This document shows, one piece after another, positions 32,757-41,276 of a stretch of 64,000 nt of DNA. Position 1 is the stretch's first letter. The number at the start of each line of letters is the position of its first letter. A program made the position numbers and the translations under genes. The DNA lies in assembly GCA_964500415.1 (NCBI GenBank), contig CAZCOB010000006.1, positions 1-64,000 of the forward strand. The letters are read 5' to 3'. This stretch comes from JAFGPF01 sp964500415 (lineage in GTDB: Bacteria > Chloroflexota > Dehalococcoidia > Dehalococcoidales > RBG-16-60-22). A model generated the notes under the pieces. That model ran no database searches and had not been told where the DNA came from. It saw only the letters and a list, made by a program, of their open reading frames with translations.

Positions 32757-33194
32757 CTATTTTGCCGGTTCACCGCCCACAGTGAGGCTTTCTCTTAACA
32801 CGAATCTGGTCTTCAGCGGCAGTTTATGGGCAGCCAGGCGTATCGCCTCCTGGGCCACCTTTTCACCGACTCCCGCCATCTCGAACATAATTCTTCCGGC
32901 TCTGACCACGGCTACCCAGTGGTCGGGAGCGCCTTTGCCGCTGCCCATGCGTGTTTCTGCCGCCTTCTTGCTGACCGGTTTGTCCGGGAAGATGCGTATC
33001 CAGACCTTGCCACCGCGGCGGACATGACGGGTAATGGCGCGACGGGCTGCTTCTATCTGGGCGGCGGTTAACCAGGCCGATTCCAGTGCCTGAAGACCAT
33101 AATCGCCGAAGCCGATAATATTGCCCGAATTGGCTTTGCCACGGCGGTGTCCCCGATGTACTTTTCTATATTTAACACGCTTAGGCTGCTGCAT
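32757..33194 (-). CDS. rplP: 50S ribosomal protein L16
   Basis: The 145-residue protein has the L16 marks KYRKVHRGHRRGKANSGNII, FGDYGLQALESAWLTAAQIE and the C-terminal MFEMAGVGEKVAQEAIRLAAHKL. It contacts the A-site tRNA elbow. Its start overlaps the end of the S3 tail by 14 bases, keeping translation coupled despite the unusual S3 extension. Confidence 0.97.
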   Translation of the reverse strand: MQQPKRVKYRKVHRGHRRGKANSGNIIGFGDYGLQALESAWLTAAQIEAARRAITRHVRRGGKVWIRIFPDKPVSKKAAETRMGSGKGAPDHWVAVVRAGRIMFEMAGVGEKVAQEAIRLAAHKLPLKTRFVLRESLTVGGEPAK

Positions 33195-34458
33195 CCTTGG
33201 CCTCTTCCTCCGCTGTATCGGTTGGCTCTGTATCTGGTGTTACATCCGGCGCCGGTTCGGCAGCTTTTGCCTTAGTTGCCCTCTTCGCTTTGGGTTTAAC
33301 TGGTTTTTCTTCTTCCGTTGCTTTAGCTGCGGTTGTCTTCTTCGCTTTTGGCTTGGTTTCCTCATCGGCTTTGGCAGGGCGTGTTGTTTTAGCGGCTGCC
33401 TTGGCCGGTTTTTCAGCCGGCGCTGCTTTAGCTGCTTTCTTAGTAGCTGGCTTCGCTTCCGGCTTTTCGGCCGGCGTTGCTTTAGCTGCTTTCCTGGCCG
33501 GCTTCGCTTCCGGCTTTTCGGCTGGCACTGCTTTAGCTGCTTTCCTGGCAGGCTTCGCTTCCGGCTTTTCGGCCGGTGCTTCTTTAACCGCCACCCTGGC
33601 GGGTTTTGCTTTAGGCTTTTCAACCGGGGCTTCTTCGGCTGTCGCCCCGGTGGTCACTTCCTCCGGCTTGGCAGCCACGGCTTCTTCAGGTGGCGCTTCG
33701 GCCACTTTTACTTCAGGTTTTTCAACAGGGGCTTCTTCGGCTACTGCTTCGGTGGTTACTTCCGCTGGTTCGGCGGGAGCTTCCTCAGGCGCCGCCTCCT
33801 CCGGTTTCTCTTCGACCTCCGCTACCTTAAGTTCGGGTAGTATCTGTCCCTTGTATATCCAGACCTTTACGCCGATGCGTCCCAAGGTGGTATGCGCCTC
33901 GGTGAAACCATAATCGATATCCGCGCGCAGGGTATGCAGGGGAACCTGCCCCTGATGAGAGGTGTTGCGGCGGGCAATTTCAGAATTCCCCAATCGGCCG
34001 GCACAGCTGACTTTTATTCCTTTGGCACCTGCCTGCATGGTGCGGAAGATGGCCTGTTTCATGGCCCGCCGATAGGCAACGCGTCGTTCGACCTGCTCGG
34101 CTACCGACCTGGCCACGAGGTAAGCATCCAGTTCCGGCTGACGTATCTCCTGGATATTCAACCGGATTCTCTTCCCGATCAGTTCCTCGAGGTGCTTCCT
34201 CATTTCATCGACCCGCTGTCCGCCTCTTCCGATAACGATGCCGGGTCGGGCGGTATACAAGGTAATGGTCACATCTTTAGCCTGGCGGTCAATCTCTATC
34301 AGGGAGATGGCGGCTTCCGGGTATTTGGACTTTATTTCCTCCCGTAGCTTGTTGTCTTCCAGGACGAACTCGGCATAGTGCGTATCACTATACCACTTGG
34401 ACTGCCAGTCTTTAATAACCCCCAGTCTGAAACCTATCGGGTGAACTTTATGACCCAA
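33181..34458 (-). CDS. rpsC: 30S ribosomal protein S3 with a ~215-residue repetitive C-terminal extension
   Basis: Residues 1-210 are an ordinary S3: MGHKVHPIGFRLGVIKDWQS, the KH domain with RPGIVIGRGGQRVDEMR, and the end GRIGVKVWIYKGQILPE. S3 lines the mRNA entry tunnel and has helicase activity. Residues 211-425 are a low-complexity tail of Ala, Lys, Glu and Pro. The first part is acidic (VEEKPEEAAPEEAPAEPAE) and the second basic, with a 17-residue repeat built on AEKPEAKPARKAAKA. Bacterial S3 is normally 210-280 residues. There is no stop between core and tail, and rplP overlaps the tail end. Confidence 0.96.
   Translation of the reverse strand: MGHKVHPIGFRLGVIKDWQSKWYSDTHYAEFVLEDNKLREEIKSKYPEAAISLIEIDRQAKDVTITLYTARPGIVIGRGGQRVDEMRKHLEELIGKRIRLNIQEIRQPELDAYLVARSVAEQVERRVAYRRAMKQAIFRTMQAGAKGIKVSCAGRLGNSEIARRNTSHQGQVPLHTLRADIDYGFTEAHTTLGRIGVKVWIYKGQILPELKVAEVEEKPEEAAPEEAPAEPAEVTTEAVAEEAPVEKPEVKVAEAPPEEAVAAKPEEVTTGATAEEAPVEKPKAKPARVAVKEAPAEKPEAKPARKAAKAVPAEKPEAKPARKAAKATPAEKPEAKPATKKAAKAAPAEKPAKAAAKTTRPAKADEETKPKAKKTTAAKATEEEKPVKPKAKRATKAKAAEPAPDVTPDTEPTDTAEEEAKDAAA
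33400..33610 (-). repeat. 51-base (17-codon) tandem repeats inside rpsC
   Basis: CTTCGCTTCCGGCTTTTCGG recurs at 33451, 33502 and 33553, exactly 51 bases apart, with diverged flanking copies. It encodes the AEKPEAKPARKAAKA module of the S3 tail, so copy number may vary between strains. Confidence 0.85.
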
Positions 34459-34797
34459 TTAACCCTCCTGCTCAGCAACTATCACTGTAATGTGGCTGGA
34501 ATGTTTCCGTATAGGGCTTACCCGCCCTCTCGACCTCGGTCGGTACCGGCGCATGCTGCGTGCTTCATCCACATAGATTCTGATAACCTTTAAATCGGCG
34601 GGGTCTATCTGGAAATTATTCTCGGCGTTCGCCGCCGCCGACCGCACCAGTTTGGCGACGACCTTCGCCTTGGGCGTCGGTGTAAACTGGAGCAATGTCA
34701 GTGCTTCGTCTACTTGCTTACCCCGCACCATATCCACCAGCGGACGTACCTTGCTGGCTGGTATTCCTGTATCTTTCGCTACGGCTCTAACTTCCAC
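34459..34797 (-). CDS. rplV: 50S ribosomal protein L22
   Basis: The 112-residue protein has the L22 start EVRAVAKDTGIPASKVRPLVDMVRG and the signature KVIRIYVDEARSMRRYRPRSRGR before the end. Its beta-hairpin reaches into the exit tunnel. The stop directly abuts the rpsC start. Length is normal. Confidence 0.97.
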   Translation of the reverse strand: MEVRAVAKDTGIPASKVRPLVDMVRGKQVDEALTLLQFTPTPKAKVVAKLVRSAAANAENNFQIDPADLKVIRIYVDEARSMRRYRPRSRGRVSPIRKHSSHITVIVAEQEG

Positions 34798-34833
34798 CTT
34801 ATCTTACACCTGTCTCAGGTAACTTGGTACCTG

Positions 34834-35124
34834 TTATCTCTTTCTCACCTGAGTAACCTTATCAGACCTGGCGACGTGCCCTCTGAAGGTACGCGTATTG
34901 GCAAACTCGCCCAGTTTGTGGCCGACCATATTCTCGTTGATATAGATGGGCACGTGTCTCCGGCCATCGTGAACGCCGATGGTAAGTCCCACCATCTGCG
35001 GTAGTATCGTTGATGACCGCGCCCAGGTCTTTATCACCGTTTTCTTGCCCGAGCGAATCGCGGTGTCTATTTTCTTTCCCAGCTTTTCGTCAACCGCCGG
35101 TCCTTTTTTCGTTGACCTTGACAT
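34834..35124 (-). CDS. rpsS: 30S ribosomal protein S19
   Basis: The 96-residue protein begins MSRSTKKGPAVDEKLGKKID and ends with the S19 signature KLGEFANTRTFRGHVARSDK. It lies in the 30S head near S13. It precedes rplV by 36 bases and follows rplB by 17. Confidence 0.97.
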   Translation of the reverse strand: MSRSTKKGPAVDEKLGKKIDTAIRSGKKTVIKTWARSSTILPQMVGLTIGVHDGRRHVPIYINENMVGHKLGEFANTRTFRGHVARSDKVTQVRKR

Positions 35125-35141
35125 AGTACCTCTCTATCCGC

Positions 35142-35969
35142 CTATTTTCCTCTACGCTTGACAATCATTCGGTCGGAAGCCTTCGGCTTGCGTGTTTTAT
35201 AACCCAGGGCCGGTTTACCCCAAGGCGTCTTCGGCCCGGGCATACCGACCGGCGAACGGCCTTCGCCGCCCCCATGAGGATGGTCACGCGGGGACATGGC
35301 GGAGCCCCTCACCGTGGGTCGCCAGCCCATGTGCCTCTTACGGCCTGCCTTGCCCAGGTTGATGTTCTGGTGCTCAATATTGCCTGTCTGCCCGATGGTG
35401 GCCATACAATCGCTGCTAACGCGGCGTAGCTCGCCGGATGGCAAACGAAGCAGGACGTACTTTCCTTCTTTAGCCATCAGCTGGGCCGATGCACCGGCGC
35501 TGCGTACCATCTGGCCGCCTTTGCCGGGCACCATTTCTATATTATGTATCTCCGTGCCCGATGGCATGTTCTTCATGGGCAGGGTATTTCCCGGTTTAAT
35601 CTCGGCGTTGGTTCCGGACATTATCGTGTCGCCCACGTTCAGCCCAACGGGGGCCAGTATATAGCGTTTTTCCCCATCGACGTAGAAAATAAGGGCGATG
35701 CGCGCCGAGCGATTGGGGTCGTATTCGATGGCGGCCACACGGCCGGGGATATCGAATTTATCCCGTTTAAAATCTATTATACGCAGTCGGCGTTTCTCTC
35801 CGCCGCCCCGATGACGCACGGTTATTTTACCGCGGAAATTACGGCCGGCCTGCTTTTTCTTGGGCAGGAGCAGCGATTTCTCCGGCTTGTCCTTGGTTAT
35901 CTCGTCGAAGGTATAGCCGCTCATGCCCCGTCGGCCCGGGGATGTCGGACGATAATTTTTTAATGGCAC
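35142..35969 (-). CDS. rplB: 50S ribosomal protein L2
   Basis: The 275-residue protein has the L2 blocks MPLKNYRPTSPGRRGMSGYT, GRNFRGKITVRHRGGGEKRR and the universal MSPRDHPHGGGEGRSP with its conserved His near the peptidyl-transferase centre. Length and position (rplW-rplB-rpsS) are standard. Confidence 0.97.
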   Translation of the reverse strand: MPLKNYRPTSPGRRGMSGYTFDEITKDKPEKSLLLPKKKQAGRNFRGKITVRHRGGGEKRRLRIIDFKRDKFDIPGRVAAIEYDPNRSARIALIFYVDGEKRYILAPVGLNVGDTIMSGTNAEIKPGNTLPMKNMPSGTEIHNIEMVPGKGGQMVRSAGASAQLMAKEGKYVLLRLPSGELRRVSSDCMATIGQTGNIEHQNINLGKAGRKRHMGWRPTVRGSAMSPRDHPHGGGEGRSPVGMPGPKTPWGKPALGYKTRKPKASDRMIVKRRGK

Positions 35970-35987
35970 TCAGCTTCCCCCTTCATG

Positions 35988-36272
35988 CTATACACCTTCA
36001 AAGAACTCTATCTTGTCGCCCGGCTGGAGGGTGACGATTGCTTTTTTCCAGGGTTGCGTCTGCACCTGCCGCCTTCCTATCCGGCGCGTCTTGGCCTTCA
36101 TGGTAACGATGTTAACTCCGGTTACCTTTACCTTAAAAGCCTTTTCTACAGCCTGCTTAATCATCGGCTTGTTGGCCCCGCCAGCTATCTCGAAGGCGTA
36201 TTTATTGAGCGCCTGGAGTTCCGTGTTTTTTTCAGTTACCAGCGGACGGCGAAGCACCTCGTACAGATGCAT
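35988..36272 (-). CDS. rplW: 50S ribosomal protein L23
   Basis: The 94-residue protein begins HLYEVLRRPLVTEKNTELQALN and has VEKAFKVKVTGVNIVTMKAK and RRIGRRQVQTQPWKKAIVTL, the L23 pattern. It is the exit-tunnel docking site for trigger factor and SRP. Its ATG lies inside rplD (41-base overlap) behind AAGGGGGAG. Confidence 0.96.
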   Translation of the reverse strand: MHLYEVLRRPLVTEKNTELQALNKYAFEIAGGANKPMIKQAVEKAFKVKVTGVNIVTMKAKTRRIGRRQVQTQPWKKAIVTLQPGDKIEFFEGV

Positions 36273-36915
36273 TATCTCCCCCTTGCTTTAACCCGTTGCC
36301 CCATAATTTTTCCGCTACGTGTACCGCAGCTTCGGTCATCAGCAGCGTTTTATGGGAAAGAATATCTATTATATTCAGCACGTTAGCCGGCATCGTTTTA
36401 ACATCCGGTAAATTGCGGGCCGATTTTATCACGTTCTCCTCCGGTTCATGGGTGACAATGAGAGCGGAAGAGTCTACTCCGAGAGCCGTCAGAACTTCGG
36501 CCATCTTTTTGGTTTTCGGCTCGTTAAAATCAAATTTGTCTAGGACTTTCAATTCGCCATCGTCAGCCTTGGCGGAAAGGACGCACCTGATGGCAAGACG
36601 GCGCATTTTACGGGGCACCTGCTGGCGGTAGTCCCTCGGGTGCGGTCCGAAGGTGATGCCTCCGCCGCGGCGTAACGGCGATTTTTTACTTCCCGCGCGG
36701 GCGTAGCCGGTACCCTTCTGGCGGTACAGCTTGCGGGTACTGCCGTGAACGTTGCCTCGGGTCTTCGTTGAAGATGTTCCCTGCCGGGCGTTGGCCTGCA
36801 GGCCCACCATTACCTGGTGCACCACCGCTTCGTTAAACGGTATGGCAAAGACCGCGTCGCTCACTTCAATCTGCCGGATTTCTTTTCCGGAAAGGTCGTA
36901 AACTGGAACCTGCAC
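36232..36915 (-). CDS. rplD: 50S ribosomal protein L4
   Basis: The 227-residue protein has the L4 marks NEAVVHQVMVGLQANARQGT, STKTRGNVHGSTRKLYRQKG and RRGGGITFGPHPRDY. It is an early-assembly 50S protein, and in E. coli represses the S10 operon. About 15 residues at the C-terminus (QGGDNASVRGASPSAGN) run into rplW in another frame and are probably a recent extension past the usual end. Confidence 0.96.
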   Translation of the reverse strand: MQVPVYDLSGKEIRQIEVSDAVFAIPFNEAVVHQVMVGLQANARQGTSSTKTRGNVHGSTRKLYRQKGTGYARAGSKKSPLRRGGGITFGPHPRDYRQQVPRKMRRLAIRCVLSAKADDGELKVLDKFDFNEPKTKKMAEVLTALGVDSSALIVTHEPEENVIKSARNLPDVKTMPANVLNIIDILSHKTLLMTEAAVHVAEKLWGNGLKQGGDNASVRGASPSAGN

Positions 36916-36916
36916 C

Positions 36917-37549
36917 TTACTTCTTCCCCCTCCTGGATTTGCGTATCAACAACAGGCTATTTACCGCTCCGGGTACGGCTCCCTTGACCAGCATCAGGTT
37001 GCGGGCCGGGTCTGCCTGCATTACCTCAAGGTTGCTGGCGGTTACCCGCCGGTTTCCCATGTGCCCGGACATACGCATTCCTTTATAGACCCGCCCGGGC
37101 GTGGTGGTAGAGCCGATTGAGCCGGGAGCACGGTGGCGGTCGGATTGGCCGTGAGTCTTGGGGCCGCCTTTAAAGTGATGGCGTTTTACCGTGCCGGCGA
37201 AACCCTTGCCCCTGGAAGTGCCGGTAATATCGATGATGTCTCCCACTTTAAACAGGCTGACGTCAACCTTCTGGCCGACTTCAACCGGCTGGCTCTCGTC
37301 AAGTCGGAATTCCCGTAGATACCTGAATTTCGTCGTTTCTTTTTCCTTGGCTTTGCCGCGCTTGCCGGACTTAACTTTTTTCACTTCGCTGAAACCGAGC
37401 TGGGCGCCGTTGTACCCTTCTCTTTCCACAGTCTTTACCTGCATGACAGTACAGGGGCCTGCCTCGATGGCGGTTACCGCCTCGGCCTTGTCGCCCTCTA
37501 CGAATACCTGGGTCATTCCCAGCTTCTTGCCTATAATTCCTTCAGTCAT
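36917..37549 (-). CDS. rplC: 50S ribosomal protein L3
   Basis: The 210-residue protein begins GIIGKKLGMTQVFVEGDKAE and has the L3 signature FKGGPKTHGQSDRHRAPGSI with the Gln that is methylated in E. coli, then TPGRVYKGMRMSGHMGNRRV. It initiates 50S assembly. It directly abuts rplD (one base between them). Confidence 0.97.
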   Translation of the reverse strand: MTEGIIGKKLGMTQVFVEGDKAEAVTAIEAGPCTVMQVKTVEREGYNGAQLGFSEVKKVKSGKRGKAKEKETTKFRYLREFRLDESQPVEVGQKVDVSLFKVGDIIDITGTSRGKGFAGTVKRHHFKGGPKTHGQSDRHRAPGSIGSTTTPGRVYKGMRMSGHMGNRRVTASNLEVMQADPARNLMLVKGAVPGAVNSLLLIRKSRRGKK

Positions 37550-37571
37550 AATTTCACCAGTGCCACGGTTT

Positions 37572-37880
37572 TTACAGCTTGATGTCTATTTCCACTCCCG
37601 AGGGCAGGTTAAGCTTGGTCAGGGCATCAATCGTCTTGGAGGTAGTCTCGACAATATCGATGAGGCGCTTGTGCGTGCGAATTTCAAACTGCTCCTGAGA
37701 GTCCTTGTCGATAAAAGGGGAGCGGATAACGCTGAATTTCTGGGTGCGTGTGGGCAACGGTACCGGCCCGACGGCCACAGCACCGGTGCTTTCCACCGCT
37801 TCCAGAATCTGCCGCGCTGACTGGTCGACCACTTTATGGTCGAACCCCTTGAGTTTGATGCGTATTTTCTGTTTAGCCAT
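37572..37880 (-). CDS. rpsJ: 30S ribosomal protein S10 (NusE)
   Basis: The 102-residue protein has KIRIKLKGFDHKVVDQSARQ, the VGPVPLPTRTQKFSVIRSP signature and ends SGVEIDIKL. Besides its 30S role, S10 joins NusB in transcription antitermination. Its ATG overlaps the end of fusA by 8 bases, so the str and S10 operons are joined directly, with no tuf gene between them. Confidence 0.97.
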   Translation of the reverse strand: MAKQKIRIKLKGFDHKVVDQSARQILEAVESTGAVAVGPVPLPTRTQKFSVIRSPFIDKDSQEQFEIRTHKRLIDIVETTSKTIDALTKLNLPSGVEIDIKL

Positions 37881-40029
37881 ATTTCCTGCCTACAGTTTTT
37901 TCCACAATTTCGTCTTTGATTTCTGCCGGTACCTGCTCGTAGCTATGAAATTCCAGGGAGTGCGTCGCCCTACCCTGGGTCAACGACCGCAGCCTCGTGG
38001 CGTAGCCGAAAGACTCGGCCATGGGTATCAGGCAGTGGATAACGTACATTTCATCCTGCGTATCTATCTTAACGATGTGTCCCCTCCTGGAGTTAAGGTC
38101 GCTGATAATATCGCCGAGGAATTGCTCTGGCGCCACGACTTCCAGGCTCATAATAGGCTCCAGGAGGACGGGCTTCGCCTTCTTAACGCCGTCTCTCAGT
38201 GCTATCGAGCCGGCCATTTTGAAGGCCAGCTCCGAGGAGTCAACCTCGTGGTAGCTGCCGTCGTAGATGGTGGCCTTGATATCGACCACCGGATAACCGG
38301 CGAGCACGCCAGTCTCCATGGCTTCTTTAATGCCTGTCTGAACCGGCGGAATAAACTGCCTGGGTATGATACCGCCTTTTACGGCATCGACGAACTCAAA
38401 GCCTCTGCCGCGTTCCAGCGGTTCAAGCTCAACATTAACGTGTCCGTACTGGCCGTGGCCGCCACTCTGGCGGATGAATTTGCCTTCCACTTTCACCGGT
38501 ACGGTAATCGTCTCTTTATAGGCGACACGCGGTCGGCCTACTTTTACGCCCACCCTGAACTCGCTGATGAGACGGCTTACGATTACTTCGAGGTGAAGCT
38601 CGCCCATGCCCGAGATAACGGTCTGCCCCGTTTCCTCGTTATAAACCACTTTAAAAGTCGGGTCCTCCTCGGTCAGTTTCTGCAGGGCGTCGCCCAGCTT
38701 GTCCTGGTCGATTCTGGTCTTGGGCTCGATGGCGACGGATATCACCGGCTCGGGGAATTTTATCGATTCCAGGATTATCGCCTTGGAGGAGTCGCAGAGG
38801 GTATCGCCGGTGAATGTGTTTTTCAGGCCCAGCGTGGCGACAATCGCCCCCGTATCCGCGATGTCGACATCCTCACGGTGGTTGGCATGCATCAATAAAA
38901 GACGGCCGATGCGTTCCGGCCGTCCCCTGGTGGGGTTATATACGTGTGCTCCCACCTTAACCTTACCCGAATAGACTCTAAAATAGACCAGCCTGCCTAC
39001 AAACGGGTCGGTGACAACTTTGAAAGCCAAGGCGGAGAAGGGAGCTTCGTCGCTGGCCTCACGGATGCTCTTCTCACCCGTCTTGGTATTCGTACCTTCT
39101 ACGGGAGGTACTTCAAGGGGGGAGGGGAGATAATCAGCGATGGCATCCATCAGGGGCTGAATACCCATATTCTTCAGGGCGCTACCGCAAATAACGGGCA
39201 CCCCTTCGTTTTTCAGGGTTACCCGTCTCAGAGCTTGCTTTAATTCATCGGGTTTAACCTCATCACCCTCAATAAAGGCTATCATCATCACATCGTCATG
39301 TTCGGCCAGTTTGGCTATCAATGTCTGTCTTAACTCGGTAATTCTGCTTTTTTCAGAATCCGGTAAAGGTATCTCTTCGGGCCCTCTGTCAGGGTCGGTA
39401 TTGAAACGCCAGGCCTTATTTTCGACGAGGTCGATAACGTCCCGGAAATTATCTTCAGAACCCAGGGGGAGCTGTATCGCCAGAGGCGTCGCCCCAAGTC
39501 GCGTTTCAATCATGGAGAGAGTCCGGGTAAAATTGGCGCCGATGCGGTCCATCTTGTTGATAAAGCATATCCTGGGCACTTTATAACTGTTAGCCTGCCG
39601 CCAGACGGTTTCCGACTGCGCCTCGACACCGGCAACAGCATCAAACACAACCACTCCTCCGTCAAGTACCCTGAGGCTACGTTCTACCTCGGCGGTAAAG
39701 TCCACGTGCCCCGGCGTGTCGATAATATTGATGCGGTACTCGCTCCAGTAGCAGGTCGTCGCAGCCGCCGTGATGGTAATGCCGCGTTCCCTTTCCTGCG
39801 CCATCCAGTCCATGACAGCGGTGCCTTCGTGCACCTCGCCGATTTTATAGGTACGCCCGGTATAATAGAGTATCCTCTCGGTGACGGTGGTCTTACCGGC
39901 ATCGATGTGGGCGATTATGCCTATATTCCGGATATCCTCTAGTGGGAAACTCCTGGGCAATCTCTCCTCCCCCGCTTTTACTGGTTTTTTCACTTTAATA
40001 CTGCTATTACTCAAAAATCCCCTTACCAT
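37873..40029 (-). CDS. fusA: Elongation factor G
   Basis: The 718-residue GTPase has G1 AHIDAGKTT, G3 DTPGHVDF and G4 NKMD, then domains II-V, ending RLRSLTQGRATHSLEFHSYEQ. It drives ribosomal translocation. The N-terminus carries about 25 extra residues (MVRGFLSNSSIKVKKPVKAG) before the family start, so a downstream start is possible, but no better ribosome-binding site is evident. It overlaps rpsG by 7 bases and rpsJ by 8. Confidence 0.97.
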   Translation of the reverse strand: MVRGFLSNSSIKVKKPVKAGEERLPRSFPLEDIRNIGIIAHIDAGKTTVTERILYYTGRTYKIGEVHEGTAVMDWMAQERERGITITAAATTCYWSEYRINIIDTPGHVDFTAEVERSLRVLDGGVVVFDAVAGVEAQSETVWRQANSYKVPRICFINKMDRIGANFTRTLSMIETRLGATPLAIQLPLGSEDNFRDVIDLVENKAWRFNTDPDRGPEEIPLPDSEKSRITELRQTLIAKLAEHDDVMMIAFIEGDEVKPDELKQALRRVTLKNEGVPVICGSALKNMGIQPLMDAIADYLPSPLEVPPVEGTNTKTGEKSIREASDEAPFSALAFKVVTDPFVGRLVYFRVYSGKVKVGAHVYNPTRGRPERIGRLLLMHANHREDVDIADTGAIVATLGLKNTFTGDTLCDSSKAIILESIKFPEPVISVAIEPKTRIDQDKLGDALQKLTEEDPTFKVVYNEETGQTVISGMGELHLEVIVSRLISEFRVGVKVGRPRVAYKETITVPVKVEGKFIRQSGGHGQYGHVNVELEPLERGRGFEFVDAVKGGIIPRQFIPPVQTGIKEAMETGVLAGYPVVDIKATIYDGSYHEVDSSELAFKMAGSIALRDGVKKAKPVLLEPIMSLEVVAPEQFLGDIISDLNSRRGHIVKIDTQDEMYVIHCLIPMAESFGYATRLRSLTQGRATHSLEFHSYEQVPAEIKDEIVEKTVGRKYG

Positions 40030-40493
40030 CTGTAGTGAGCAAAGGCCCGGTTGGCCTCGGCCATTCTGTGAGTATCTTCACGTTTCTTAATTGTCGCTCC
40101 CTGTCCCTTGAAGGCTTCGGAGAGCTCGTCGGCCAGTTTCTCCATCATCGCCTTGCCTTTTCGGGACCGGGCGGAGTTCACCAGCCATGTCAGGGCCAGG
40201 AAGAGTCCGCGGTCGGGCTGGACTTCCACCGGTACCTGGTAGGTAGCGCCGCCGACACGCCTCGGCTTGACCTGAAGAAGTGGAGTGGCGTTTCTTACCG
40301 CCTGTTCCAGTGCCTCCACCGGGTCTTTGGAGACCTGCTGCCCGAGTTTTTCGAGAGCGCCGTAGACTATTTTCTCAGCCGTTCTCTTCTTACCGCATAG
40401 CATGATTTTAGTAATCAACCGGGATACGGTGGCGCTGCGATATTTCGCATCCGGACTGACTTCTCTTTTTACCGCTCTAGCTCTTCTCGGCAT
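40023..40493 (-). CDS. rpsG: 30S ribosomal protein S7
   Basis: The 156-residue protein begins MPRRARAVKREVSPDAKYRS and has the S7 block PRRVGGATYQVPVEVQPDR and the end MAEANRAFAHYRW. It organises the 30S head and in E. coli represses the str operon. It starts 14 bases after rpsL and overlaps fusA. Confidence 0.97.
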   Translation of the reverse strand: MPRRARAVKREVSPDAKYRSATVSRLITKIMLCGKKRTAEKIVYGALEKLGQQVSKDPVEALEQAVRNATPLLQVKPRRVGGATYQVPVEVQPDRGLFLALTWLVNSARSRKGKAMMEKLADELSEAFKGQGATIKKREDTHRMAEANRAFAHYRW

Positions 40494-40507
40494 GGTATCC
40501 CCTCGGA

Positions 40508-40939
40508 CTAAGTAGTCTCGGCCCTTTCTTTAGCTCTTTTGGCGCCGTACTTGCTACGGCCTCGCTTGCGATTACTGACGCCGGTAGTATCCAGTGCCCC
40601 CCGGATGATATGGTAACGGACACCGGGCAGGTCTTTAACGCGGCCGCCGCGAATCAGTACTACCGAGTGTTCCTGCAACTCGTGCCCTTCACCGGGTATA
40701 TAGGCGGTGACTTCCATATGGTTGGTCAACCGAACCCTGGCTATTTTACGCAGGGCGGAATTGGGCTTCTTGGGTGTAGTCGTCTTTACCTGTACGCAGA
40801 CGCCCCGTTTCTGCGGGCAACTCTTACCCATCTGTACCCGGTTCTTCAGGGCATTATAGGCGTACCCCAGCGCCGGCGTCTTGTCCTTCTTGAAGGCCTT
40901 CTTGCGCCCCTTGCGAACCAGCTGATTTATTGTTGGCAT
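40508..40939 (-). CDS. rpsL: 30S ribosomal protein S12
   Basis: The 143-residue protein has the S12 blocks MPTINQLVRKGRKKAFKKDK, the decoding loop KTTTPKKPNSALRKIARVRL and PGVRYHIIRGALDTTGV. It monitors codon-anticodon pairing. It carries a short internal difference near residues 20-35 (TPALGYAYNALKNRVQMGKS) compared with the common KTK/KTPAL spacing. It is the first gene of the superoperon, about 130 bases downstream of a plausible promoter. Confidence 0.96.
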   Translation of the reverse strand: MPTINQLVRKGRKKAFKKDKTPALGYAYNALKNRVQMGKSCPQKRGVCVQVKTTTPKKPNSALRKIARVRLTNHMEVTAYIPGEGHELQEHSVVLIRGGRVKDLPGVRYHIIRGALDTTGVSNRKRGRSKYGAKRAKERAETT

Positions 40940-40967
40940 CGTCTTCTTCCTATCCCCCTACAATTAC

Positions 40968-41005
40968 AATGGATGAGCCGTAGCCCATCCATTCTAGAAT
41001 TCTAG
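40968..41005. other. Hairpin and overlapping palindromes in the str leader
   Basis: AATGGATG (40968-40975) pairs exactly with CATCCATT (40986-40993). It is followed by overlapping perfect palindromes ATTCTAGAAT (40991-41000) and CTAGAATTCTAG (40994-41005). All lie in the roughly 130-base untranslated leader of rpsL and could be an autoregulatory RNA structure or a protein site. Confidence 0.5.
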
Positions 41006-41069
41006 CGTTAGACCGAGGTATTATTGCCCGGGCTATCTGCTATTACTGAATTCTGAGCACTAAATATTA

Positions 41070-41099
41070 AATTTAGCATAAAATGGTACTATATGTCAA
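41070..41099 (-). promoter_or_regulatory. Putative promoter of the ribosomal superoperon
   Basis: On the minus strand a perfect TTGACA (41099-41094), an 18-base spacer and TAAATT (41075-41070, 4 of 6) precede the rpsL leader. No other good candidate exists in the gap. Confidence 0.5.
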
Positions 41100-41150
41100 C
41101 ATCCTTATAAAGGGGTTTTGTTTGCATTTAGTTGCAGGAGGGATTAGAGA

Positions 41151-41276
41151 ATGGGTAATTATCAATTGATGGGGATTTTATATGGAATAGGAGCGGTAGT
41201 ATTTCTAATGCTTTGGTTGTTGTTTCACATTATCAAGAATAAGAGAAATAACCCAAATAAGCATAAAAATGACTGA
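41151..41276 (+). CDS. Very small single-helix membrane protein, AT-rich gene
   Basis: The frame codes for 41 residues: MGNYQLMGILYGIG, a hydrophobic run AVVFLMLWLLFHIII-like to residue 28, then a basic tail NKRNNPNKHK. GCAGGAGGG lies 9 bases before the ATG, a strong ribosome-binding site. The stop overlaps the next start in ATGACTGA, so the two genes are translationally coupled. I recognise no family. The AT content is clearly above its neighbours, hinting at a different origin. Confidence 0.6.
   Translation: MGNYQLMGILYGIGAVVFLMLWLLFHIIKNKRNNPNKHKND

Noticed and set aside
33121..33913. Long plus-strand frames opposite the S3 tail
   Set aside because: Low-complexity Phe/Cys/Arg or Ala/Ser/Gly text produced by reading the repeat in reverse; not genes.
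37705..38898. 397-codon plus-strand frame opposite fusA and rpsJ
   Set aside because: It lies fully within conserved minus-strand genes in another frame, has no family features and no ribosome-binding site; a shadow of fusA.
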